Shown here piece after piece: positions 34,248-44,944 of a DNA stretch of 64,000 nt; the first letter of the stretch is position 1; each line of letters opens with the position of its first letter. The stretch is from contig JAGMWG010000011.1 in NCBI GenBank assembly GCA_020744225.1, positions 1,116,001 to 1,180,000 of the forward strand, in the 5' to 3' direction. The DNA is from Paraphoma chrysanthemicola (Eukaryota > Ascomycota > Dothideomycetes > Pleosporales > Phaeosphaeriaceae). Position numbers and translations under genes: made by a program. The notes below the pieces were generated by a model. The model made no database searches, was not told the origin of the DNA, and saw only the letters and a program-made list of their open reading frames with translations.

Positions 34248-37200
34248 ATGTCATTCAATAATTGGGACAAGCTCTCAAAAGCTCAACGCGACTATCCTAA
34301 ATCGAAATTCGCAGTCGCGGTAGTGGAAAAGGCACTCAAGAAAACTCCGGACAATCCATACCTCCTAGTAAGTCATGTCAGCCTCAAGTTCTAGTTTGCT
34401 GAGCTAAAGTGTGATCTAGGCATGGAAAGCGGATCTTGCGCTCCAAAATCACCAGGATCCGGACAAGATAAACTCTCTTATGGTGCATGCTCACAAATCC
34501 GTGGTATCCGATGTACGACTTCTTGCATATATGTATAGACTGGACCTGGACACAGCTCGACGATTATCCAACAGCAGCCTCCACGTTGCTTCTGCGGGCA
34601 CAGGTGCACTAAGTCACTGGCTATCCGCCGCCAAGACCATACAACGCAAGAATGATCGCATGACGTTATGGGATACCCTGTTCTATACAGCAATGCAAGA
34701 AGATTGTTGGGAAGATGTCCGCTTTGTAAGTCAAGGCTCGCCAACACTACCCCTTGTCTTACGCTCATTCGTGCCAGGCATTGGTGAATTATAATAAGGA
34801 AGGACCAGCCGATAAGAGAAGGGCGCACTATTCCCTCATACTCGTCACCCAACTTGCAGCGGAGCAAAGGCTGGCTCATGAGGGACAAGAAGACCGTATG
34901 GCTCGCCTACAGGCAGACATTGCAATGAAACTCATGAAGCAAGCATATACAGCACCAGAGGTACGATGAAATTTTATGATTTGCACGCTTGTACGGGCAA
35001 CTTACGTGATTTAGGGCGATTCGATCGCTGTCAAAGACATCCGGGACCTACGATTCATGGCTGAATTTTTCAAGCGACAAGATCGTGGTACTGAATTGGA
35101 GACACTCTGGAACGATCCACCGAACGGAACTCTCAAAGAAATCATCGAGCATCGTCACAAGGAAGATTTGAACTCAGTAATGACGAAGGTCTTTCGGGAG
35201 CGGCAAAATTGGCCCTTGCTCGAGCAACATTGTCAAAAGCTCATCACAACCACCATGTCCGACATGAAGAGCGCGACTGGGGCGCAATCACCATTGTGGG
35301 AGCTGTGTGCCTGGAGATGGGACGTCTGGGATGGGCTCCTGAAGGCAGTGGCTAATAATAACCCAGAAAATGAGTGAGTCGCTAGTATGCATATTCACAG
35401 TTGAGTACTAATGCATGCAGAGCTCAGCAGATTATCCTGAAGCGACTAGAAGAATGTTTTGGAGCCAATCCGATATCCAAAGATCGACCTATTGAGCTAA
35501 CATTCATGCGATTATGTCAAGCTGTTGGAAGCCCGCTTCTTAGCCACTGCAAGGCGTACTTTGAACACCATGCTCAGCTGGGATCCTGCTTTGATGATCT
35601 GAGAGAGTTCGTGGACCGATTTGACCTGAATGAGTCTTCGGACTTCCTCAAACACCTCAATGACTACCTAGAGCAGCAACATAAGACGGATAGCGAAGCT
35701 TCAGCGGTGAGTAGACTCTGATACTACCGTGTACGTTCGGTGGTGCTAACGTAGGTATAGGCACAGTGGGACGCGTATCGGCAAGCTCAACTCAACGTCT
35801 TCAAGTTTCGCTATTTGCTCGCGATATCGAGAGCTAAGGACACGCCAAGCACGAGCATCGAGGCCCTTTTCCGTGACTCGGTGAAACTATCGTGGGCATG
35901 GCCGGACTGCTCAGATCTAGGATTCCTCGCAGTGTACGCGGTCACTACTTTACACAACCGCTTCTTCTCCGCCAATGGAAATGGCGATTCGCTCGGAACC
36001 ACGGAAAACTCCCGCCTGTTATTGCAAGCTGCGATGTACGTGCGGCATCTGGTCGAGAAAGATAAGGACAAACAGAATCGCACACTGTGGTTGTTGGCGG
36101 CAAGACTTCATCTGAATCTTGGTCTTGGAACAATTGCATTCCGGCTATACACTCACACCAAGTGCAAGGAGATGCTCTTAGACACACTGTCTCCAATTAT
36201 GCTATCGCGTATCTCTCAAACGCACCCTTTCGATGTCAAAAGCTATGGAGGCTTCTCGGCCGACGAAGAGCTAGCAAAATCCATCAGCACCCTTGAAAGA
36301 ATGGAAATCAAGACTAATGGACATCTGCTCACCGATGTACCATCTTTTGCTTGGGACCAAGCTATTGACACGCTATCACTCAAACGAAAGCTTAATGGTA
36401 GTTTGACCAAGTATCTGTGCATTGCCGAGCGCCGCCGCATAGCACGACTCCGAGGCGACTCGGTTGAGAATCTGCTGAAGCTCGATCGTCGTAGTAAGTT
36501 GATCTGATCTATCATTCTTGCGGGGTGCATTTAAGAATACCGAGTAGACTGACTTTAGTAGGCTTCAAAAACATCTCGAACAATGTTGACGCAGGCGTGT
36601 TTCCCAGCTTCAAAAGCTCAGCTCAAGCAGACGAAGCTCTCCACAGTATCATGCCAAACGGCATTCCGGACGCGCAATGGGTCGCGATGATATATCAGAC
36701 GCGAGAGGTTTCTATGATGGCGCTCAATAACGAAGCACCCCAAGAGGGTACCGCCAGCCAGCTTGATTCCAAGTCGAACACACTGCCATCCGCATCTGCA
36801 GCGCTGGAAGAGCGAACCAAAGAATCCTGGACTCAAATCGCCTCCATAGCCAACGAATGCCACACACCCCAACCCAACAGCAACATCACCAAGGAGCACT
36901 TCATCTCGCTGCAAAATACGATCAAAGTCTCCCACCAAGCTATGCAAGCATTACGCGCGCCCAAAACCATCCCGTCAAATCCCGAAGACGCATCTACCAT
37001 GTTCCACGAAAACATGCTCATGTCCTGCTACGTGCACCTCGAACTCCTGCGCGCCGTGCACAAGCTCGCCGACCTGGTCCGCGAGAAAATCACGAAATCG
37101 AAAGGCAAGACTGAACATCCGCTCAAGAAACTCGTGCCTGAGAAGTACGCCGAGGAATTGTTGGATAGTGTGCAGAAATGCTACCAGGCTGTGAGAGATG

Positions 37201-37391
37201 TGGCGCAGAGCTATATTGATCTACTGGGGAAGAGCGGTGCCAAGGCGATCAGGGCGCAGGTTAGATGGGGGCCGACGGGCGAGGCGTTGACGTGTTTCTT
37301 GGGCGATGAGGATGTGGAGTTTTATGCAAGGGAGTATGTGGATAGTGCTGTGGAGGCGTGGAAGGGGGTGTTGAAAGTTAAGCTCAAGTAG
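34248..37391 (+). CDS. NAA25: NatB N-terminal acetyltransferase auxiliary subunit (NAA25/MDM20)
   Basis: Ribosome-anchoring, non-catalytic partner of the NatB catalytic subunit Naa20, which acetylates Met-Asp/Glu/Asn/Gln N-termini. Exons 34248-34367, 34420-34725, 34778-34960, 35015-35373, 35421-35706, 35761-36493, 36559-37391 (939 aa, normal for fungal Mdm20). The N-terminus is TPR-like (FAVAVVEKALKKTPDNPYLLAWKADLAL, SVVSDVRLLAYMYRLDL). The middle carries the MDM20 block ALVNYNKEGPADKRRAHYSLILVTQLAAEQ ... KLMKQAY and later EELCAWRWDVWDGLLKAV-like and LWLLAARLHLNLGLGTIAFRLYTHTKCKEMLLDTLSPIML sequences. Several introns have a perfect CTAAC/CTAAT branch. Intron 6 ends in TAGTAG, so the junction reads RR-I-G-F or RR-S-F. 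Confidence 0.9.
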
Positions 37392-37535
37392 TTACTCGAA
37401 ATAGGCGGGAAAGACCTTGGGTCCAAAAAGCAAACTGAACGTCCTGGACGTCGCCTTTTCTTGTCTTCATCGTCATATCTATGCGTATCTACATGTCGTC
37501 TAAGTGGGTATCTCTGCACGCTACAAACCTCCAAT

Positions 37536-38667
37536 CTATGCAACCTTCTCTACAACCAACTCCCCGACATCGTCACCAACTAGTTTCAACAGCCTACATC
37601 CTTCAAGTTCCTTCTTCCATTTATTACTCTCATACCGCGCCGTCATAACCGTCAACCGCAACTCCGGCTCGCTTGTCTTCGACCCCGCCTCCAACGCCAC
37701 AGGCGTGAACGTCCAGCGCCCAAACGCCCAATTCAAGATATACCTTGCCCTCCCCTGTGGCACATCCCTATGCGCATCCTGATCTTTATCCGACGACTCC
37801 GGCGCCTTATCCGCATACAGTATGCCTTTAATCCTATATACCTCATCTTTCGTCGGCTCCGCCAACAACCTCGCCAGGGCATCTATATCTACACTGCTCG
37901 TACCATCGCGACTCCTCAAGCTCACGCTCAGAACTTCAATCTCACTCGCATGCGCATGATCATGTTCATGCTCATGTTTCTCTTTATGCATTTCCACATT
38001 CCCCGCCAACCGCGCGTCCAGGCCAAACACAATCTCTTTATCCACCCAGCCTTTGCTACTCTTCGCGCGCGGGATCTGCGGCTCGACTTCCAGCGCGAGG
38101 ATCTTGTCCTCGACGTCTTCGAGCCGGCGCTCGCTGACGAGTTCGTGTTTGTTCAGGACGATGAGGTCGGTGTACCGGGCTTGCATTTTGGCTGTGAAAC
38201 TCGTGTCTTCGTACCCGGCCCAGTTTTCTACGTCAATTACGCTCATGACTCCGTCGAGGACGTAGCGTCCTGTTTCCCGTGCTAGCCGATTCACTTCCAT
38301 GGCGAGCGTCGCGGGAAAGGCGGATCCGGAGGTTTCGATGACGATGCGGTCCGGCGCGATGTCGTTGGCGAGGGTGTCGAGCGCGTCAGAGAGTTGGCCG
38401 ACGAGGTTGCAGCATATACAGCCATTGAGAAGCTCTTGGACGCCGGAGATGGCGCGCGAGGTGGCGAGTTGCGAGTCGACGGCGACGTCGCCATATTCGT
38501 TTTTAAGAAGGGCGAGTTTGTAGGTCGGTGGGAGTTGGGGGATGAGGTTAAGGATGAGGGCTGAGGGTGGGTTAGAAGGGTGTTTTGGAGGTAGAGAGAG
38601 GGTTGGGGGAAGACGGACTGGTTTTACCGGACCCGAGGAAGCCGGTGATGATGGTGATGGGTATCAT
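37536..38667 (-). CDS. CobW/ZNG1-type zinc-regulated GTPase metallochaperone
   Basis: COG0523 G3E-family GTPase; ZNG1 members deliver zinc to client metalloproteins such as methionine aminopeptidase. Exons (minus): 38667-38619 and 38560-37536 (357 aa). The 58-nt intron (donor GTCCGT, branch TTCTAAC) lies inside the P-loop; splicing gives GFLGSGKTTLILNLI. The metal site CxCC is GCICC (Cys64, Cys66, Cys67). Other signatures are NEYGDVAVD, IVIETSGSA (Walker-type switch), VLNKHELV (G4) and a His-rich stretch HKEKHEHEHDHAHASE, a usual zinc-binding insert. A C-terminal CobW_C domain is suggested by VYRIKGILY and ARYILNWAFGRWTFTPV. It is convergent with the NAA25-type gene, the stop codons lying about 145 bp apart. 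Confidence 0.9.
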
Positions 38668-39144
38668 GCTTGATGTAAGTTGCTGAAAAAGAGCGACGGG
38701 AAGGAAGACGTGGTCAATTGTCTTTCTAGAATGTTGAGTTCACAAAAAGAAGTTCGACTTCCGACCTTATCGATAAGAGCGCGTGGGGTTGAGTGTCCGT
38801 TCGTGTCTGGCCCGCGAACACTACGTCACCGCACCCCGCTGCGCGCTTTCAGCGAACAAGGGGTGTGAGCTTGATATGATGCTGCTTCGATCGGGGTGAA
38901 ACGCCTCGGAGGAGCTACCGCACGTCAATCAGGCACATCATCCGTGCTCTAGCTTCAAGCAATCGAAGCTACTGCGCCCAAGACGCCAACAATCCTGCTG
39001 TTTACCCTGCCCGCCTTCCAATACCAAGCCTTGACTTGATACTTAAGTACCTGCACTCCTCGAGTTGAACACTTACTTCAATCTCACTATCTCACATTTA
39101 CTACTCCATTCATACCACAAAGCATCTCGAATACCTCAGACATA
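38668..39144. other. Divergent intergenic region, ZNG1-type gene / small stress-type gene
   Basis: 477 bp shared upstream region. The part before 39145 is C/T-rich with short ACTTC-ATCTCACTATCTCAC runs, as is common just before fungal start codons. No gene seen. Confidence 0.5.
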
Positions 39145-39608
39145 ATGGATTTCGTCAACAAGTTCACCGGCGGCGACAAGAACGCCCAGCAGGGTTCTGG
39201 GCAGAATGTCCAGGGCTCATCGTCCTCGGGCCAGCAGCAGTCAGGCGGCTTCCTTGGTGGCATTGGCGACAAGTTGAACTCTGCTGCCGGCGGAGGCAAG
39301 GAGTCTGAGAAGAACGAGGACTACCTTGACAAGGGTATGTTGAGCCTACCCTATATTGTGACTTCGTGCGGCTGACTGATTCGATGCAGGTGTCGACTTT
39401 GTCCAGGAGAAGTTCATGGGTGCTGGTCCTCAGGACAACGAGGTATGTCACCGTGCTTCCGGGCCTTGGTATACGCATGCTAACCATGTCATAGTCTGCT
39501 GTTGAGCAAGCAAAGGACGAGCAGATCAGCGACTACATTCGCAAGGGATACAAGTCCACAACTGGAAAAGATGTCCCCATCGCTGACAAGGAGACTCGTC
39601 TGGGTTAA
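39145..39608 (+). CDS. Small hydrophilic fungal protein, stress-response type
   Basis: Exons 39145-39334, 39390-39442, 39495-39608 (118 aa); introns of 55 and 52 nt have GGCTGAC and GCTAACC branch sites. The N-terminal half is Gly/Ser/Gln-rich (MDFVNKFTGGDKNAQQGSGQ onward to GGFLGGIGDKLNSAAGGG). The C-terminal half is charged and well ordered (EKNEDYLDKGVDFVQEKFMG, EQAKDEQISDYIRKGYKSTTGKDVPIADKETRLG). This layout is widespread in Pezizomycotina, where homologues are often labelled DNA-damage-responsive DDR48-like on weak grounds. No signal peptide or membrane span. Function unknown; a soluble stress-associated protein is the most likely reading. Confidence 0.82.
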
Positions 39609-39851
39609 AGAGCATATCCCTAACGTGGGTGCTTGGGTGGAGCCTTGGTGAATTACGGCATGGCAAGACCAGAAGGACAAGAGATCCTCTGGCTATGAAA
39701 TGGTCGTGATAGTCTTAATGAGACATTGAACCTTCTTCGCTGTGTGCACATAACCGTGACATGTGATGCCAATCGAACCATGATTCTCTACTGCCTGGGT
39801 ATCGTTGCTGCCCACATAAGGGCCCTTTTCCAAAGGCCTTCTCAAACGGTG

Positions 39852-40630
39852 TCATCGCTCCATCTCCAATGTCTCTATACAGCCCCGTAACAGCCCCATC
39901 ATGCGCGTTCGTATACTCCCACCAGCAGGTGTGCCTGCATGTTTGCCTGCGCCCCATCCAAACGGGAGCACGAGTCTCCGTCTGCCTTTGTGGTCTAGCA
40001 CTACGAGTGCGTCCAGTGGAAACTTCCCTCCGCCCAATGGATGTAGCAGGCCCAGCCGTACGAAGTGATTGTTCGGCGGGTCGACCGCTTGTATCATGGG
40101 CAGCGCGAACGAAGCGTTCGAGGAGAGGTTGTGCGTATATGGATCGTGGCAGAGGACGAGTGGTTGGAGCGAGGGCGACAGGGTGTAGAGATCAGGTAGA
40201 GCGTTGCTGCGCGTGTAAGCAAAGGGTTTGGGATGGTATAGCGTGCTTACCAGAGCAAGTCGTAATGCGTCTGGACATTTCCTTGAACACATAACACCAT
40301 AGTTGACTCTCCCTTTACGTATCTCGCCCAATTGTCATGCGCTTCAAGCCCTCCATGAGGTGGTTTCGCGATACGATGACTGGCAAGAATCGCATCCACA
40401 TCTACCCTCCACGCCTCTTCCACACCAACAATATCAAGCTCATCCAGCTCACATTGCGTCCTCGACCTCTTCAGCGTATCGCTCAGCACTGAATGTACCG
40501 GCGATGGCTCCCTTCGCAACTGTTCTTCATCCTCGTCTGAGTCCACCGTAAGCCGCGACCGTTTGCGACTGAGTGCCACACTCATCGTCCAGGCAGGCGG
40601 AGGAAGTATATCTCCCATCGACAGCTGCAT
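39852..40630 (-). CDS. Unknown fungal protein divergent to HET/ATG5 locus
   Basis: Exons (minus): 40630-40251 and 40206-39852 (244 aa) with a 44-nt intron (GTAAGC ... CAG). I do not recognise the family. Features: a basic/acidic stretch with a likely nuclear signal (SRKRSRLTVDSDEDEEQLRREPS), VEEAWRVDVDAILASHRI, and an ordered second exon (NALPDLYTLSPSLQPLVLCHDPYTHNL, PNNHFVRLGLLHPLGGGKFPLDALVVLDHKGRRRLVLPFGWGAG). The start at 40630 is the first ATG in frame, but the frame stays open upstream to a GTG at 40726. The aligned position in the diverged repeat at 43.4 kb reads ATG, so the native start may have lain there or an upstream exon may exist. It probably once shared a promoter directly with ATG5. 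Confidence 0.7.
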
Positions 40631-40652
40631 CTCCTCGCCACCATATACAGAC

Positions 40653-40820
40653 GCGCTAGCAGCACGAGTGAAGGCGCGCACGAGTCCATGGCGAATAAGG
40701 AGCGAGCGGTTGTCAGAGAGACGCACGTACGCAGCAAGCTTTCAAGGGTTCGAGCTTCGCCTAAGCTCCTAACCCCGCTTACCCCTCCAGTACTCCTGGT
40801 TTGGAGCAGTTAGTCTACTT
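40653..40820 (+). repeat. Left diverged direct repeat flanking the HET gene
   Basis: About 168 bp matching 43409-43585 in order and direction. Shared blocks include GCGCTAG-CAGCACGA, GAGCGGTTGTC, GCTTCGCCTAA, and TGGAGCAG-TTAGTCTACTT, separated by small indels and many substitutions. It covers the 5' region of the unknown minus-strand gene and its upstream DNA. Confidence 0.8.
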
Positions 40821-41077
40821 TGGGGGTTCTTTGCATTCTTATAAATCGTTGTATTGCTTAGCGCTGTAAGAACAGTTCACCGTCTGAGGTAAGCTGTCCA
40901 GCCGTACTTACACCGCCTCTTCCACTGGTTCTACTGACTGTCCTGTCATCCATTCTACACTCGTGTTACGCTTTTGGTGTCAGCCTTCCAACATACGCTG
41001 CCCTCATACGACAGGGTGATGCACACTATCTGTTATCGTTATGTACCTAGCTACCTGACGCTTATAAAGCCCCAAAC

Positions 41078-43267
41078 ATGTCTCGTAAAGAGAAACGGTT
41101 GTGCAACAGTTGTTCCGGCCGCTGGGATCGTCTTGACTTTTGGCACGCTCGCCCGACTGCTGCGGACGAATCACAAAGAATTTGGGGAGGTGTTTATGAC
41201 CAGGCATTCAGCGACATTAAAAAGGCGAGGAATTGTCGCTTATGCCGGTTGATTTATAAGGCTCTCATAAGATCAAAAGGTTCCTCGATTATGGACGACA
41301 CGAGGATATACTACTCCAAATTCTTGTTTGGCGATTACAAATCTAGGTCAACAGCACCCAGAGATCATGGTGCTACGTGTTGGCTCAGAAGACCGAGACA
41401 GTCAGCTTGGCAGCGTCATTTCGTCAATCATCTTTGCGTTTCTACTTTCCCAAGCTCATCGAAGACAGAGAGAGCTTACCTCGAGTACATCCAAGGGGGC
41501 ACGCGTTTAGGCGAATTTTCCGAATGTCTTATAACCCTTCTCCAAGCAAATGAACATGACCACAATTTCCTCCATGGGCGACAAACAGGTTCGACTTTCG
41601 AGACGAGACTAGCTAAGAAATGGATGGAAGAATGCGACGGAAAACATGGTTCAGAGTGTTCTGGACAATCAAATCCAAAACAACCGCGGAGAGTGATCAA
41701 TATCGAAAGGAGATGCATTCAGTACACACCGTTGCCATGCTCATACATCGCTTTGAGCTACCGTTGGCCAAAGTCTCCGAAGCTCATGCTGAAAAGCGCC
41801 ACTGAAGATTCTTTGATGGAGGAAAACGGACTCACGCTCCACTCTGACAACATGTTGCGTGTAGTAGAGGACGCTATAGTCTTAGCAGAAAACTTAGGCA
41901 AGAAATTCTTGTGGGTGGATGCCCTTTGCATTCCACAGGAGGGAGGACGCCCAGATCGTCGATTAGCTGCAGAGCGAAAGGATCAAGTCAACGCCATGCC
42001 GGATATTTATCTCGGGGCCGACATGACCATTGTGGCGTGTACAGATCCCAATACGGAAACTGGACTTCCAGGCTTTCGTGATGGCACACGCTCTTCCCAA
42101 AAGATAGCTAATACCGGCACCCTCGCCTTCGCCGTTGCAAAGCCTAACCTGTTTGATGCTATTGATAATGTTGTCGTCAAGGGCACAGTTGAGAAGAACG
42201 TTGATCCTGAGAGCGCTGATAGTAATGGCGCTGATACCAGAGCCACTAGAGTGAAAGGCGAGGATTGGAACTCTCGCTATTGGACGTTTCAGGAAGCAGC
42301 GCTATCGCGTCGACTTCTGATCTTCACCGACCATCAAGTATTCTTCCATTGCCACAGCGCCATGTGGAGGGAAGATACTCACGACGCCATCCGGAGTGGA
42401 GACACTGTTTCGGAGAGCTCGGGACAGACGGAGTACCGAATGTTGGATCTCCCATCTCTACATGCTCCGTATTGGAGAAACAGGTCGCCATTGCAAACAC
42501 TACCGTTCCTTAACTGGATCGAGGCCGTCCAGATGTACACAGCGCGCATAGGAAGTCGAGAAGAAGACTTCTCAAGAGGATTGGATTTCATAAAACGGCA
42601 GAATCGTACGTTCTGCTGTATTCCCGAAAGATATTTCGCGCAAGCGTTATGCTTTTATACTTGGGAAGGCAAGCGGCGAAAGTTAAACTCACCAACGTGG
42701 TGCTGGTGTCGCTGGAATGTTCCTCGCGGTGTTGAGTATCATTTTCCGCCGGAGACTATCGAAGATGAAATCGATAAGTTTGTCCCCGTTCCTATCTTCA
42801 AGGTCACCTATAATCCTACCCGACACGAAGTAGATTTTATTCGCATCAACGCTGAGGTTGCAAGCATCTCAGACACTGCAGAGCTTTCACCGATTCGCGA
42901 TACAAATGTACTACCAGGCGTGCTTGCGTTTTGGACACATAAACTTGAAGGCCGTCTCAGATACAATTCAGATGAGCTCAGGGAGGACTGCGCGATCTCA
43001 TTTCCGCTTCTTGATCCTGGATCGCGTACAGCTGAGGTCCATGTGAACGCCAATGCTCTCTTAGCTCTTGATTGTGGCAAGAAAGAAGGACATCTGGTGA
43101 CATGTGCCCGGGTTGGGAAGGACAATTGGAGATGCGAAATATGGCTATTGATTATTGAAGTCGATGACGACGGTCTGTGGCGTCGCATCGGCACAGCTAC
43201 TATCTGTTCCGACGATTGGAAGGCGGCTGTCGGTAGTCGAGAGAGGGATGCAATATATCTAGTATAA
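41078..43267 (+). CDS. HET-domain protein (heterokaryon incompatibility type)
   Basis: A single-exon frame of 729 aa. The HET domain (PF06985) occupies about residues 223-430: YIALSYRWP, then NMLRVVEDAIVLAENLGKKFLWVDALCIPQ, QVNAMPDIYLGADMTIVACTDPNTETGLPGF and SRYWTFQEAALSRRLLIFTDHQVFFHC. The N-terminal part has paired cysteines (LCNSCSGRWD, NCRLCRLIYKAL) as in many HET proteins; the C-terminal half is of unknown fold. HET proteins trigger cell death on non-self fusion or act in related innate-immune-like responses. The partner is not evident here. The gene sits between two diverged direct repeats and splits a likely ancestral divergent gene pair, so it looks like an insertion. A TATAAA lies only 10 nt before the ATG, so a downstream start is possible. 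Confidence 0.9.
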   Translation: MSRKEKRLCNSCSGRWDRLDFWHARPTAADESQRIWGGVYDQAFSDIKKARNCRLCRLIYKALIRSKGSSIMDDTRIYYSKFLFGDYKSRSTAPRDHGATCWLRRPRQSAWQRHFVNHLCVSTFPSSSKTERAYLEYIQGGTRLGEFSECLITLLQANEHDHNFLHGRQTGSTFETRLAKKWMEECDGKHGSECSGQSNPKQPRRVINIERRCIQYTPLPCSYIALSYRWPKSPKLMLKSATEDSLMEENGLTLHSDNMLRVVEDAIVLAENLGKKFLWVDALCIPQEGGRPDRRLAAERKDQVNAMPDIYLGADMTIVACTDPNTETGLPGFRDGTRSSQKIANTGTLAFAVAKPNLFDAIDNVVVKGTVEKNVDPESADSNGADTRATRVKGEDWNSRYWTFQEAALSRRLLIFTDHQVFFHCHSAMWREDTHDAIRSGDTVSESSGQTEYRMLDLPSLHAPYWRNRSPLQTLPFLNWIEAVQMYTARIGSREEDFSRGLDFIKRQNRTFCCIPERYFAQALCFYTWEGKRRKLNSPTWCWCRWNVPRGVEYHFPPETIEDEIDKFVPVPIFKVTYNPTRHEVDFIRINAEVASISDTAELSPIRDTNVLPGVLAFWTHKLEGRLRYNSDELREDCAISFPLLDPGSRTAEVHVNANALLALDCGKKEGHLVTCARVGKDNWRCEIWLLIIEVDDDGLWRRIGTATICSDDWKAAVGSRERDAIYLV

Positions 43268-43408
43268 AATTCAATGCGTACAGGAATTGACGTGGGAGAG
43301 TGAAAGCTTCTACTAGTGCAGATCTCGAGTGCAATGAGCCTTCGCCACATTATGAGAACTGGATGGCACGTGATAAATATTAGTAGTAAACTGTCTCGAG
43401 TTTTAGGG

Positions 43409-43585
43409 GCGCTAGTCAGCACGACAAGCACGGTATCACGCGTCCCGATAAAGTGAGCGGTTGTCGCAGCATGTACGTCGCAGCACCCTTTTGAGGGGGT
43501 CGTCGCTTCGCCTAATTTCCCGGCCCCGTACCCACCTGCCCCGCCACTGCTCAACTCTCCAGGTCTGGAGCAGTTTAGTCTACTT
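43409..43585 (+). repeat. Right diverged direct repeat flanking the HET gene, directly before ATG5
   Basis: Partner of 40653-40820. It includes a decayed copy of the 5' end region of the unknown gene (antisense) followed by the ATG5-proximal promoter DNA, ending 30 bp before the ATG5 start codon. An ATG on the minus strand at 43470-43472 aligns with the GTG at 40724-40726 in the left copy. Confidence 0.8.
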
Positions 43586-43614
43586 CAGGCGTCATACCGC
43601 AACTCAAATTCCCG

Positions 43615-44673
43615 ATGTCGTACCGCGATGTGACGAGTCGGCTGCGCGAGCGGGTCTGGAATGGGAGTATACCGCTCGAGATTCGGTTGCATAAGGGAGA
43701 TTGCAGGACATACGATGATTCGGATCCTTACTTGGTAGGCACATTTCGAATTGCTGCATGATTGCAGCCTGGGCGCTCGTGTACTGAACAGCAATAGATA
43801 CAATTCCCGCGCCTTTCATACTTGGGCTTGCTCATACATAAACTCCACGCTTTCTTCTCAGCGAACTTGATCTATCCGGATATCCAACCTTCGGAACTTT
43901 GGCTCTCGTACGAAGGCGTGCCGCTGAAATGGCATTATCCGCTAGGGCTGCTGTACGATTTGTATTCTGGCGCTGAGCCTGCGTATCCTCCGGACTCGAC
44001 ATCGCCAACACAGAAGCACGAAACGTCCGAGGAAGAACGGTCTCACTTACCATGGCGGCTTACGGTCCATTTCTCGGAGTACCCGAACGAGCAGCTAGTC
44101 CGGCTTGACAACGAGGACAAACATATGCATGATCTGTACTTCAATAGTGTGAAGGAGGCGGACTATCTGCGTACCGGAACAGGCAAGACGGTCATGTTTC
44201 TGAGCAAAGAGGACTCGACGCAACTATGGGATGGTGTGAGAAAGCACGATTTCGGTCTATTCAGTCCTATCAACCAGAAACTCTTGAATCCGCAAGGAGT
44301 CAATCTGCGGCATTTGCCGGTCCGGTTGTATCTCCCACATGCGGCGTCTGAGAACTCACAGCAGGAGATGGCACCAGGGAGTCTAAGGGTTGTTCAGAGC
44401 TTAGTGCCCGCGAACCTGTCGTCCCGTAAGTTAACATAGCCAAGTTCTGAAGAAGATATGGGGGCTAATGTGCGTGAAGGACAACCTCAGACAATTGGTA
44501 CGGCACTGAATCAGATCTTACCGAGTCTGTTTCCGAGCAGACGGAGTCCGTTGCTGGCTCAGGCGGTGCTTCATGGTGCTGTGCTGCCACTTAACGCAAG
44601 TGTGGAAGAATTGGTGAGAGCCACGGCGTATCTTGATGGGTGGTTACATATTGCAGTAGTTATGATGGCATGA
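43615..44673 (+). CDS. ATG5: Autophagy protein 5 (ATG5)
   Basis: Conjugated to Atg12; with Atg16 it forms the E3-like complex for Atg8 lipidation at the phagophore. Exons 43615-43734, 43798-44425, 44480-44673 (313 aa, normal length). Exon 1 holds [15 protein letters not shown]. Exon 2 holds [56 protein letters not shown] and [19 protein letters not shown]. Lys159 in SVKEADY is the expected Atg12 acceptor. Exon 3 holds [19 protein letters not shown] and the terminal [22 protein letters not shown]. Intron 2 (54 nt) ends at an AAG acceptor chosen for phase; other acceptors change the frame. Confidence 0.95.
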
Positions 44674-44944
44674 CTTCAAAACGTCATATCAACAATTTGC
44701 CCTTGAACTGGACCAGGGTCCGTGCTCAACCTCTGTTTACTCTGCCTTCACTGATGTCGAAGGGGTCCGTGTGCTGTTCATACTTTCCTAGAACCTTTGC
44801 CACTAAGGTCTTGCTCTTGGTTTGTGCGGGTGAGTAAAAATCGCGGTTTAAACTCGCACGCTTGATTCTTACACGCTCCGCTCTGTCAACTGTGAACCTG
44901 ATTCAAGCCATCAATCAGTATCGCCCACACCAGTGCGTCTTACA

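Noticed and set aside
43480..43614. Long terminal repeats of a retrotransposon around the HET gene
   Set aside because: No polymerase, primer-binding site or TG...CA ends; the repeat content matches neighbouring promoter and 5' gene sequence instead.
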